Shown: one piece after another, positions 7,101 to 13,980 of the stretch | Numbering within the stretch: position 1 is the first letter of the stretch | Layout of the letters: each line of letters opens with the position of its first letter | Assembly (NCBI GenBank): GCA_965261915.1 | Contig: CBDHDW010000013.1 | Location: 310,001-374,000 of the forward strand | Length of the DNA stretch: 64,000 nucleotides | Reading direction: 5' to 3' | Origin: JAIBDK01 sp965261915 | GTDB lineage: Bacteria > Pseudomonadota > Gammaproteobacteria > Arenicellales > Poriferihabitantaceae | Translations under genes and position numbers: made by a program | The notes under the pieces: model-generated | What the model was told of the DNA's origin: nothing | The model's database searches: none | The model's input: only the letters and a program-made list of their open reading frames with translations

Positions 7101-7308
7101 TGGTTGATTTGACTACCGATGCCGCCCGCACACGAGTGGGTACATATTGATTAGCTTTCGCAAAGAGACTTCTGGGAGAGGGTGAACAATGGTTGCCATC
7201 GACAATCTCTTTGAGTGCCTTATCACGGTCATATTCCGGAATTTGATATTGTTCAATTCGTTTAGCGTACGGTCTCTCTTGGCCAGAAGTGTTGTGTTTT
7301 GTAGTCAT
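7093..7308 (-). CDS. Small hypothetical protein coupled to SDH-type protease
   Basis: A 71-residue basic protein, MTTKHNTSGQERPYAKRIEQ and onward, not recognised. ATG 7308 has GGAG six bases upstream in the mRNA, while an upstream extension to 7359 has no site. Its stop overlaps the ATG of the downstream protease gene by eight bases, suggesting translational coupling. No membrane segment or signal peptide is seen. It may be a partner of the protease; that is context only. Confidence 0.5.
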   Translation of the reverse strand: MTTKHNTSGQERPYAKRIEQYQIPEYDRDKALKEIVDGNHCSPSPRSLFAKANQYVPTRVRAASVVKSTNV

Positions 7309-7483
7309 GGGATGCTCCAGTTTGGTTAATTGATATGTGCAACTGAAAGAGAATAGCAATATTCTCCTGTCAGGCGAATATCCCTCATAATCTACCCTAT
7401 TTGCCCATAAATGTCATCGATAAATGACACCCGCAACCGACCTACACTTAACGTAGCAGCTTTACAGAACCTCGGGGAACGCA

Positions 7484-7699
7484 GTGAAGGCTCAAATATG
7501 GACGGCGGTTTCAATGTATGTGCTCATAATAGCCATTATAAAGAAGCGGCTCAATCTGGATGCTTCTCTCTGCACATTGTTACATATATTTCCGATCACT
7601 CTTTTCGAGAAAATCTCTTTAAACATGGGCTTTCTCGACAAATCACATGGCACTGAAAATAATATGTTTTCTAACCAACTGAATTTATTCAATAATTAA
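7484..7699 (+). pseudogene. IS4-family transposase, C-terminal fragment
   Basis: The frame encodes QIWTAVSMYVLIIAIIKKRL, NLDASL, TLLHIF and ITLFEKISLN, ending at TAA 7697. This is the C-terminal end of IS4-type transposases (motifs IWTA..YVL and KKRLNL.ASLYTLLQI). The catalytic DDE core is absent. The sequence CCGGACACTAG immediately after the stop may be the original IS end. Bases 7360-7483 hold nothing that I recognise. Confidence 0.65.
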
Positions 7700-7710
7700 C
7701 CGGACACTAG

Positions 7711-8146
7711 TGAACTACGGCTATAAAAAGTTTCTGATTATCTTTCTGTTCATCAAGGGAAAAACCAGCTTGAGCATCAACCAAGATAAAATTGCGGCCG
7801 AAAACCGCTGGGACGGCTTGCATGGGGTGATTACCAATGTGTCCGGCACGCCGCATTATTGGAGCGATATTGGAATTGGAGATTACGGTTTGTATTTTTT
7901 GCGAGATAAAGAAAAAAGAGAGGTTGATTTTTTAGTCGCCAAAGATGGCGTGCCCTGATTTATCGCGGAAGTCAAATCCACTATGGAGCAACCACTTTCC
8001 AGCAGTCTGAAGGTGTTTGCAAAACAGCTCAAGGCACAACATGTGTTTCAGGTCGGGATTGACGGCGTGTTTATTGATAAAAATATCTTTGACATAAAAC
8101 GCCCGATAATCGTGCCCGCCAAAACCTTTTTATCGCAACTGGTGTA
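7711..8146 (+). pseudogene. Chimera: IS1634 transposase piece joined to DUF4143 ATPase 3' end
   Basis: The first part encodes NYGYKKFLII, KGKTSLSINQDKI and ENRWDGLHGVITN, matching the transposase at 42032-43138. It has a nine-base insertion that adds FLF. At GCATTATTGG (7853) the sequence switches to a copy of the ATPase gene 3' end (10668 onward): GDYGLYFLRDKEKREVDFLV. A TGG-to-TGA change gives a stop at 7956-7958, after which the copy continues out of use to about 8146. It is a dead recombination product. Confidence 0.75.
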
Positions 8147-8266
8147 GCCGAATAATGTGCTGAGGAAACTCACCGAATTTGACCTTGAAACCTTGAAAAG
8201 TTGGCATTGAAAACCATGCCATAGTCGTCCTCGAATAGTAGGTAGCCATTTAACACATGAGCAACC
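7853..8266 (+). repeat. Segmental duplication, copy A (pairs with 10668-11087)
   Basis: Nearly collinear with 10668-11087, covering the last third of the DUF4143 ATPase gene and about 120 bases beyond it (GTGCTGAGGAAACTCACCGA, CATTTAACACATGAGCAACC). Differences are scattered substitutions plus a six-base deletion near 8233. Confidence 0.75.
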
Positions 8267-8454
8267 GGGGTGGGAAAATCTTGCCGATGTTGTGTTGCGC
8301 GCGGCTTCAAAGCCCGATAGATAAACTCAACCCGACACCTTCGCAAAAGCGTTACGGTGTATTGAAGGCAGTCATATCTTATAATCAATAATCAATAATC
8401 AATGTCAGCGTCAGCGTCAGCGTCAGAGGCGCACATTCAACATTGGGAGAATAG
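8267..8454. other. Non-coding spacer with simple repeats
   Basis: No gene is seen. At 8381-8403 a TAATCAA-type motif repeats three times, followed at 8404-8426 by four GTCAGC units. These look like replication-slippage products. A GGGAG sequence at 8444-8448 is the likely ribosome-binding site of the antitoxin gene that follows. Confidence 0.6.
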
Positions 8455-8679
8455 TTGACCTTAAAAGAAATTGAAGATGATGCTTTACAGCTATCTGAAC
8501 ATGAAAGAGCGGCACTTGCACAGAAACTTCTGCTAAGTCTTGATGTGCCAAGTATGGAAGAAATGGCAGAAGATTGGCTAGTTGAAGCGAGCCGTCGAGC
8601 CAAAGAACTTGATGCAGGCATTGTACAACCAATACCTGCAGAGGAAGTCAGCCTAAAAGCCCAAGCCTTGCTTAGGTGA
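8455..8679 (+). CDS. Addiction-module antitoxin (ParE/RelE partner)
   Basis: A 74-residue helical, acidic protein: MTLKEIEDDALQLSEHERAA, then LAQKLLLSLD and a tail of charged residues ending EVSLKAQALLR. This is the pattern of the short 'putative addiction module component' antitoxins (TIGR02574/PF09720 type) that precede ParE-like toxins. The start is TTG 8455 with GGGAG upstream; no ATG lies in the first half. Its stop TGA overlaps the GTG start of the toxin gene. Its toxin is frameshifted, so it may be free antitoxin. Confidence 0.8.
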   Translation: MTLKEIEDDALQLSEHERAALAQKLLLSLDVPSMEEMAEDWLVEASRRAKELDAGIVQPIPAEEVSLKAQALLR

Positions 8680-8968
8680 AATACTTCTTTCATCCTGCAG
8701 CAGAGGCTGAACACCTTGAATCTGTTGCATATTTTGAGTCAAAACGCCCGGACTTGGTGCTTCATGCCTGTTTGAATTTGCAAACACCATGGGTGCTGCT
8801 TGTAATTCGCCACATAGCGACCCGATTGCAAACCAACCTGATAGTCGGCGAATCCGAATGAATAAGTTTCCGTTCTCCATCCTGTTTCGTGAATGCTCGG
8901 GCGCCGTACACGTCTTGGCAGTTGCTCACAACCGGCGGCGTCCGCAATACTGGCTAGGCAGGCTTTAA
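8676..8968 (+). pseudogene. RelE/ParE-family toxin with one frameshift
   Basis: Starts GTG in a GTGA overlap with the antitoxin. The first 27 residues (KYFFHPAAEAEHLESVAYFE and SKRPDL) are the ParE N-terminal helix pair. After one missing base near 8757 the family sequence continues in another frame: GASCLFEF ... MNKFPFSILFRECSG ... VLAVAHNRRRPQYWLGRL, ending TAA 8966-8968. The C-terminal AVAHNRRRPxYW is the ParE signature. Unless the base is an assembly error, the toxin is dead. The last 113 bases are duplicated at 11240-11352. Confidence 0.8.
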
Positions 8969-9110
8969 CAACGGTTGATAACCTAATCCACATAGGCAAA
9001 CCCTGAATTCAGCAACTCATTTCAGTCTTGACTGCTTTACGATATTGCATAAAATAGTCAGACCTGCACTTATGAATTGAATTCGATTTCTAATAAACTT
9101 GGAGAAAAAT

Positions 9111-9329
9111 ATGAAGGCTAATATAGTTATTGAAAAAGACAACCATGGCTACTATGCGTTCTGTCCTGAAATGAAAGGATGTCACACGCAAGGGAATACC
9201 CTTGAAGAGGTATTACAAAATATTCGGGAAGCAATAGAGCTTTATCTTGAAACATTGTCTGCCGAAGAAAAAGAATTTTGCTTGAGCAAAGAAATATTAA
9301 CCACTTCGTTAGAGGTGTCGCTTGCCTAA
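9111..9329 (+). CDS. hicB: HicB antitoxin
   Basis: A 72-residue HicB-type protein: MKANIVIEKDNHGYYAFCPE, then GCHTQGNTLEEVLQNIREAI and ELYLET. The Y-A-x-CPE...GCHTQG pattern is the HicB ferredoxin-like/RNase H-like core. It neutralises HicA, whose gene overlaps its stop. ATG 9111 has GGAG at 9101-9104. No separate DNA-binding domain is visible in the short C-terminal tail. The leader (from 9010) is duplicated at 5928. Confidence 0.88.
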   Translation: MKANIVIEKDNHGYYAFCPEMKGCHTQGNTLEEVLQNIREAIELYLETLSAEEKEFCLSKEILTTSLEVSLA

Positions 9330-9521
9330 ACTTCCAGGATTAACAGCGGAACAAGCAGAAAAAATGTTGCTCCAAAAAAGGTTCAAGCATGTTAGAAGCA
9401 AAGGGAGTCATCGCATTTATCAAAAGGGGCTGATAGATTTGTAATTCCTTTTCATGACGGGAAAATATTGCATCCCAAGATAACAAAGAACCTTATTGAA
9501 CTTATTGAAAACAACACCTAA
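9322..9521 (+). pseudogene. hicA: HicA toxin with frameshift in a G4 run
   Basis: TTG 9322 overlaps the end of hicB, with AGAGGTG upstream. It encodes LPKLPGLTAEQAEKMLLQKR, then FKHVRSKGSHRIYQKG, which carries the catalytic His of HicA (SxGSHxx). At GGGG 9426-9429 the frame breaks. The expected continuation RFVIPFHDGKILHPKITKNL is in another frame and ends TAA 9519-9521. HicA is a small double-stranded-RNA-binding-fold mRNase. As written, the protein is truncated after about 40 residues. Confidence 0.8.
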
Positions 9522-9593
9522 CAAGGCGCTGCACCTGACCGTAAAAACACCCCTTGTCGCTTTTTACATCAGGTGAACTTAAACATTATGGCA
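9515..9593 (+). other. attC-like imperfect palindrome after hicBA
   Basis: The hicA stop codon lies within CCTAACAAGGCGCTGCACCTGA. An inverted partner, TTTTTACATCAGGTG, follows at about 9573-9583 after a spacer, and then AACTTAAACATTATG. The arms CACCTGACCGTAAAAA and its complement pair with two mismatches. TAACAAGGCGCTG at the 3' end of a small promoterless gene pair is the usual look of an integron attC site. The right core box is degenerate, and no integrase is in the window. Confidence 0.4.
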
Positions 9594-9652
9594 ATCAAAA
9601 CGTTGATAGCCAATCCACGCGGGACAAGACCGTAAATAGACCCCATTTTATG

Positions 9653-9762
9653 CCGTCATTTTCAATTATCAATTTTCAATTCACCAACCATTCACCACCA
9701 CAAACTCATTTCAGTCTTGACTATTTTACGATAGCACATAAAATGGTCAGATGGATAGACAG
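9653..9762 (+). repeat. Leader repeat shared with the 5436-5927 array
   Basis: CCGTCATTTTCAATTATCAA, then CAACTCATTTCAGTCTTGAC-like sequence, CTATTTTACGATAGCACATA and ATGGATAGACAG match the tails of the three tandem units at 5436-5927. The ATG is the start codon of the ATPase gene, so this is probably the parental copy of the array. Bases 9594-9652 hold nothing recognised. Confidence 0.6.
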
Positions 9763-10962
9763 TATAAAAACACCCTTGCCACGCATTTTGCCAGCCATCG
9801 TCAGATCGCGATGGTATCTGGTGCGCGTCAAGTGGGCAAAACGACTTTGGCGTGCGCTATGCGTGACGAGCAGGACACTTGTTACTTGAACTGGGATGAT
9901 TTCGATGACCGTGAATTGTTGCTACAGGGCACAAAAGCAATCGCTCAACATATCGGCTTGGAGCAATTACAGGCGCATCCGCCGTTGGTGGTACTGGATG
10001 AAATTCATAAATTCGCTCACTGGAAACAACTGCTCAAAGGCTTTTATGACAAATATCAGGGGCAGTGTCATATTTTGCTAACCGGGAGTGCGCGAATGGA
10101 TGTCTATAAAAAAGGCGGTGACAGCCTGATGGGGCGATATTTTAACTACCGTTTACATCCGCTTTCTGTGCGCGAAGTCATCGGCAACATTGGTATGGAA
10201 GGCAGCACTGAGATTCAGACACAACAGGCATTGGCGGAGCAGGATTTTACAGCATTATTGGTCTGGGGCGGGTTTCCAGAGCCTTTTCTTAAAAGAGATA
10301 GACGGTTTTTTAACCGCTGGAGCAAACTACGCCAACAGCAGTTATTACAAGAAGATGTTCGTGAGTTGACCAAAATTCAGGAATTGGGACAGCTCGAAAT
10401 GCTGGCAGTTTTGCTTAAAAATCAAGTCGGTCAGCTAACAGCTTATAGCAGTTTGGCAAAAAAAGTACGGGTGTCGGTGGATACGGTGCGCCGCTGGCTG
10501 GGCGTTTTAGAGGCGATGTATTATTGCTATGCAATCCGTCCTTGGACAAAAAATATCACGCGCTCTTTGTTAAAGGAGCCTAAATACTATCTGTGGGATT
10601 GGTCTCAATGCACGGATGTCGGCGCCAGAAATGAAAATTTTATTGCTTCACATTTATTAAAAGCGGTGCATTATTGGAGCGATACTGGGCTTGGGGATTA
10701 CGGTTTATATTTTCTGCGGGATAAAGAAAAAAGAGAGGTTGATTTTTTAGTCGCCAAAGACGGCGTGCCGTGGTTTATCGTGGAAGTCAAATCCACTATG
10801 GAGCAACCGCTTTCCAGCAGTCTGAAGGTGTTTGCAAAACAGCTCAAGGTGCGGCATGTGTTTCAGGTCGGGATTGACGGCGCGTTTATTGATAAAAATA
10901 TCTTTGACATAAAACGCCCGATAATCGTACCCGCCAAAACCTTTTTATCGCAACTGGTGTAA
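9751..10962 (+). CDS. AAA ATPase with DUF4143 nuclease-like domain
   Basis: A 403-residue protein. The N-terminal P-loop domain has Walker A GARQVGKT (24-31), Walker B LVVLDE (79-84) and a sensor region LLTGSARMD near 112. After a winged-helix-like middle, the C-terminal DUF4143 domain contains REVDFLV and WFIVEVKS, a D...ExK pattern like PD-(D/E)XK nucleases. Proteins of this layout are very common in archaea and bacteria and often multiply, but their role is not well defined. The ATG is embedded in a repeated leader. The 3' third is duplicated at 7853-8146. Confidence 0.85.
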   Translation: MDRQYKNTLATHFASHRQIAMVSGARQVGKTTLACAMRDEQDTCYLNWDDFDDRELLLQGTKAIAQHIGLEQLQAHPPLVVLDEIHKFAHWKQLLKGFYDKYQGQCHILLTGSARMDVYKKGGDSLMGRYFNYRLHPLSVREVIGNIGMEGSTEIQTQQALAEQDFTALLVWGGFPEPFLKRDRRFFNRWSKLRQQQLLQEDVRELTKIQELGQLEMLAVLLKNQVGQLTAYSSLAKKVRVSVDTVRRWLGVLEAMYYCYAIRPWTKNITRSLLKEPKYYLWDWSQCTDVGARNENFIASHLLKAVHYWSDTGLGDYGLYFLRDKEKREVDFLVAKDGVPWFIVEVKSTMEQPLSSSLKVFAKQLKVRHVFQVGIDGAFIDKNIFDIKRPIIVPAKTFLSQLV

Positions 10963-11239
10963 GCAAATAATGTGCTGAGGAAACTCACCGAATTTGACCT
11001 TGAAACCTTGAAAAGATGGCATTGAAAACCATGCCATCGTCGTCCTCGCCCTCGAATAGCAGGCAGCCATTTAACACATGAGCAACCAAGTTTTGATGTA
11101 CCAAGAAGTGCGGATTGGGACTACAAGCCCGCGCTGGTCGAGTTACATGAGGGGAACCCTTGCGGGTTTGTGTTTTACTGGGTTCCTGCTTGCGCAGGAA
11201 TGACGAATATGGGGTTTTTACGCAGTCTCTATGGGGCGA
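10963..11239. other. Non-coding spacer with duplicated tail and repeats
   Basis: Bases 10963-11087 are the non-coding part of the segmental duplication paired with 8147-8266. A family B repeat lies at about 11103-11135, and a family A palindrome at 11177-11205 (GGTTCCTGC ... GCAGGAATGAC). I see no gene. Confidence 0.6.
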
Positions 11240-11352
11240 GAATGAATAAGTTTCCGTTCTCCATCCTGTTTCGTGAATGCTCGGGCACCGGGTACGTCTT
11301 GGCGGTTGCTCACAACCGGCGGCATCCGCAATACTGGACAAGCAGGCTTTAA
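11240..11352 (+). pseudogene. ParE-type toxin 3' fragment
   Basis: 113 bases nearly identical to the end of the frameshifted ParE gene (8856-8968). They encode MNKFPFSILFRECSG followed by VLAVAHNRRHPQYWTSRL and a TAA stop. The first two thirds of the toxin and any antitoxin are missing, so it is a remnant left by duplication or deletion. Bases 11353-11462, up to the fic gene, show no feature. Confidence 0.7.
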
Positions 11353-11462
11353 CAATGCCAAATAACTCGATTGCACAGCAAAAACACCGTGAATAGACTC
11401 CATTTTATGTTGCCTATTCACTAATTATTGCTATTTTTTAGTGAATATATGATAATCATGCG

Positions 11463-12350
11463 ATGCCGACCTCCCATCCAGCGAGAAAAAAGATTGCTAC
11501 TTTGCGAGCAGAATATACTGCCTTAAAAGCGGGCAAAGAATCTCTTTTAGCCATGATTGACGAGGTGGAAACACCGGAGAATGTCTATAACTCCAACGCC
11601 ATAGAAAACTCCACCTTGACACTGAAGGAAACCGAGAAAATTTTGCTGGAGATGGTGTTGTCTCGTGATGTGTCCGTGCGCGAGGTGTTTGAGGCACAAA
11701 ATCTGAATCGGGTTATCGCTTACAAACGCAACAAAGCCCAAAATGAGCCAATCAGTGAAAATCTGCTATTGCTATTGCACAATATGCTGATCGGTGGCAT
11801 CGATGATTCTATCGCCGGTCGATTTCGCCAGAAAAATGAGTTTGTGCGAGTGGGTACGCATATCGCTCCACCACCAGAACATGTCGGGCGAATGATTGAA
11901 GACATTTTATTTGCTTATACAAATGATCTGGATCATTATTTTTTAGATAAGATTGCCCAGTTTCATTTGGATTTTGAAACCATTCATCCATTCTGTGATG
12001 GCAATGGTCGCATCGGTCGGGTGCTTATTAACTTTCAGTTACTGATCTTGGGGTTTCCTCGAGTGATTATTCGCAACAAAGAGAAAAACACCTATTACCG
12101 GGCATTTGATGATTACCGCGAAAAAAAGCAGCCAAAAACTATGGAAAAAATACTGATATTGGCTTTGCTGGAATCCCTGCATAAGCGTACAAGCTATTTA
12201 AGAGGAGCAAATATCATCCGTTTGTCCGATTACATCAAACAAAATAAACTTTCCGCACCAGCTTTTACCAACGCCGCTCGTCGCCAGACTATTCCTGCCT
12301 TTCGGGAAAAAGAAATATGGAAAATCGCTCAAAATTATCAACCCGGATAA
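11463..12350 (+). CDS. Fic-domain protein (AMP transferase), self-inhibited class
   Basis: A 295-residue Fic protein. The active-site motif HPFCDGNGRIGR at 175-186 is complete, including the catalytic His, acidic residue, Gly-Asn-Gly and Arg. Upstream, SNAIEN at 44-49 matches the (S/T)xxxE(G/N) inhibitory helix of class II Fic proteins, where Glu48 would block productive ATP binding. The flap region is RVGTHIAPPPEHV (129-141). The C-terminus has a small helical, winged-helix-like domain. Such enzymes usually transfer AMP from ATP to protein hydroxyls; the target is unknown. The stop lies four bases before an hsdR-type start, and Fic genes often travel with type I RM loci. Its 3' end is part of a direct duplication. 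Confidence 0.88.
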   Translation: MPTSHPARKKIATLRAEYTALKAGKESLLAMIDEVETPENVYNSNAIENSTLTLKETEKILLEMVLSRDVSVREVFEAQNLNRVIAYKRNKAQNEPISENLLLLLHNMLIGGIDDSIAGRFRQKNEFVRVGTHIAPPPEHVGRMIEDILFAYTNDLDHYFLDKIAQFHLDFETIHPFCDGNGRIGRVLINFQLLILGFPRVIIRNKEKNTYYRAFDDYREKKQPKTMEKILILALLESLHKRTSYLRGANIIRLSDYIKQNKLSAPAFTNAARRQTIPAFREKEIWKIAQNYQPG

Positions 12351-12374
12351 GCCGATGACTAAACTCACCGAAGC
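12220..12374 (+). repeat. 155-bp direct repeat, copy A (fic 3' end plus hsdR 5' end)
   Basis: Pairs with 13826-13980 at an exact offset of 1606 bases and only a handful of substitutions. It contains the last 44 codons of fic and the first seven codons of an hsdR gene. The two copies bracket the ATPase gene at 12600-13808. Confidence 0.85.
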
Positions 12375-12492
12375 AGCTCTTGAAAGTGTTGCCATCGCCC
12401 TCCTTGAAGAATCAAGAGGTCTTAAAAAATTCTTAAAATTGGCTGTCCTAGACACGGTCCGTTCGGATGTGTTCGAGTTATATAAGCAGTAA
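12355..12492 (+). pseudogene. hsdR 5' fragment
   Basis: MTKLTEAALESVAIALLEES resembles the start of the real HsdR at 13961 (MTKLTEADIENLAIALLKQQ) but diverges quickly and stops at TAA 12490. The faster divergence after the shared repeat suggests that this stub descends from a different hsdR allele, or has decayed. A 45-residue product is unlikely to function. Confidence 0.65.
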
Positions 12493-12538
12493 TAATGGTT
12501 TATGGTGATATTTAGCGTCTATCAGGGGTGTTACGGGG

Positions 12539-12567
12539 TTGACTATATTTAGTATGTTTTATATATT
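12539..12567 (+). promoter_or_regulatory. Sigma70-type promoter for the inserted ATPase gene
   Basis: TTGACT at 12539-12544 and TATATT at 12562-12567 are separated by exactly 17 bases, 33 bases before the ATPase start codon. Both hexamers are close to consensus. The promoter lies inside the insert, not in the duplicated arms, so the cargo gene brings its own expression. Confidence 0.6.
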
Positions 12568-12599
12568 TATGCTCAATACTATATTTATGGAATATGCTA

Positions 12600-13808
12600 A
12601 TGTCTGATTTCAAGAACCCGTTTCGCCCCGGCGCAGGACATACCCCACCTTACCTTGCTGGACGACAGCACGAGCGTAAAGAGTTTTTACGGCTACTAAC
12701 CCAGGAGCGCATCCTTGAAAATATGGTGCTTACCGGGTTACGCGGCGTAGGTAAAACAGTACTGCTAGAAACCTTTAAGCCCTTGGCAATCAGTCAGGGC
12801 TGGTTGTGGGCTGGAACCGATCTTTCTGAGTCAGCGAGTGTCAATGAAGACAATATTGCCGTTCGGCTTTGTACAGATATTTCCATTATCACGTCCGACC
12901 TGGTGATAGATAGCAGAGAGGTCCAAAAACTGGGGTTTAGTGGAAGAGCAGAAAAAATCGAACATACCCTGGATTATCAAACGTTGTTTGGCATTTACAA
13001 TTCCACGCCCGGTCTTGCCTTGGATAAACTCAAAACAGTTCTGAAAGCTGCATGGCGTGTTCTTTCTGTTGACGATCAACCTAAAGGCATCATTTTTGCC
13101 TATGATGAAGCGCAAAATCTGTCTAACCAGGCACAAAAGGAGCAATTCCCACTCGCATTGTTGCTGGATACGTTTCAATCACTACAGAGGATGGGGATGC
13201 CTCTGATGTTGGTTCTCACGGGTTTGCCAACATTGTTTCCAAGGCTTGTTGAAGCCAGAACATTTTCGGAAAGAATGTTTCGCGTTGTATTTCTGCAAAG
13301 TTTAGGGCCTGAAGAAAGCAGGGATGCGGTTCACAAACCAATTGAAGATGAGAATTGCCCGGTAAAATTAAATGATGAGTCGGTTCAGACAATAATTGAA
13401 CTGTCTGGAGGATATCCCTATTTCATCCAATTTATTTGTCGAGAAGTATACGATGCTTTTATACAGAAGATTAATAGAGGAGACCAGGCATCAGTGCCAG
13501 TGAAGGAGATAGAGCAAAAATTGGATACAGACTTTTTTTCCGGGCGTTGGTCCCGCGCTACAGATAGACAGAGAGAATTGTTGGCCGTAATTGCTACTAT
13601 AAATAACTGCGAAGATGAATTCACGGTTCAAGAAGCTGTGGATGCATCAAAAAAAATGCTTTCGAAACCGTTCAGTAATAGTCATATTCATCAGATGCTT
13701 GTTGCGCTAAGCGATCAGGGGCTTATTTTTAAAAACAGGCATGGGAAGTATTCTTTTGCTGTTCCTTTAATGGGCAAGTTTATTTCTCGGCAAGGTCTGG
13801 TTCCGTAG
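12600..13808 (+). CDS. AAA/ORC-like P-loop ATPase with C-terminal winged helix
   Basis: A 402-residue protein. Walker A GLRGVGKT near residues 46-53, Walker B IIFAYDEAQNL near 164-174, and a LMLVLTGLPTL sensor-1 segment near 205 define an AAA_16/ORC-type ATPase. The last 80 residues (FTVQEAVDASKK ... LIFKNRHGKYSFAVPLMGKF) look like a winged helix. Similar proteins are found beside restriction and toxin genes, but a precise role is not known. ATG 12600 is preferred; ATG 12594 in the same frame is possible, and neither has a clear ribosome-binding site. The gene sits alone inside a 1.6-kb unit bounded by 155-bp repeats that splits fic from hsdR. Confidence 0.8.
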   Translation: MSDFKNPFRPGAGHTPPYLAGRQHERKEFLRLLTQERILENMVLTGLRGVGKTVLLETFKPLAISQGWLWAGTDLSESASVNEDNIAVRLCTDISIITSDLVIDSREVQKLGFSGRAEKIEHTLDYQTLFGIYNSTPGLALDKLKTVLKAAWRVLSVDDQPKGIIFAYDEAQNLSNQAQKEQFPLALLLDTFQSLQRMGMPLMLVLTGLPTLFPRLVEARTFSERMFRVVFLQSLGPEESRDAVHKPIEDENCPVKLNDESVQTIIELSGGYPYFIQFICREVYDAFIQKINRGDQASVPVKEIEQKLDTDFFSGRWSRATDRQRELLAVIATINNCEDEFTVQEAVDASKKMLSKPFSNSHIHQMLVALSDQGLIFKNRHGKYSFAVPLMGKFISRQGLVP

Positions 13809-13825
13809 GCGAAGTGCTTGTAGCA

Positions 13826-13980
13826 GTTTGTCCGATTACATCAAGCAAAATAAACTTTCCGCACCAGCTTTTACCAACGCCGCTCGTCGCCAGACCATTC
13901 CTGCCTTTCGGGAAAAAGAAATATGGAAAATCGCTCAAAATTATCAACCCGGATAAGCCGATGACCAAACTCACCGAAGC
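13826..13980 (+). repeat. 155-bp direct repeat, copy B
   Basis: Matches 12220-12374. It places a non-functional copy of the fic 3' end directly before the intact hsdR, so hsdR keeps its native upstream sequence. The frame through this copy is open back to 13814 but lacks the Fic domain. Confidence 0.85.

Noticed and set aside
8381..8426. Short tandem repeats considered as iterons or an origin
   Set aside because: Only three and four very short units, with no replication gene or DnaA boxes; slippage is a simpler reading.
13814..13960. N-terminal extension of HsdR to 13814
   Set aside because: This stretch is the duplicated fic 3' end (matches 12220-12354); the family N-terminus starts at ATG 13961.
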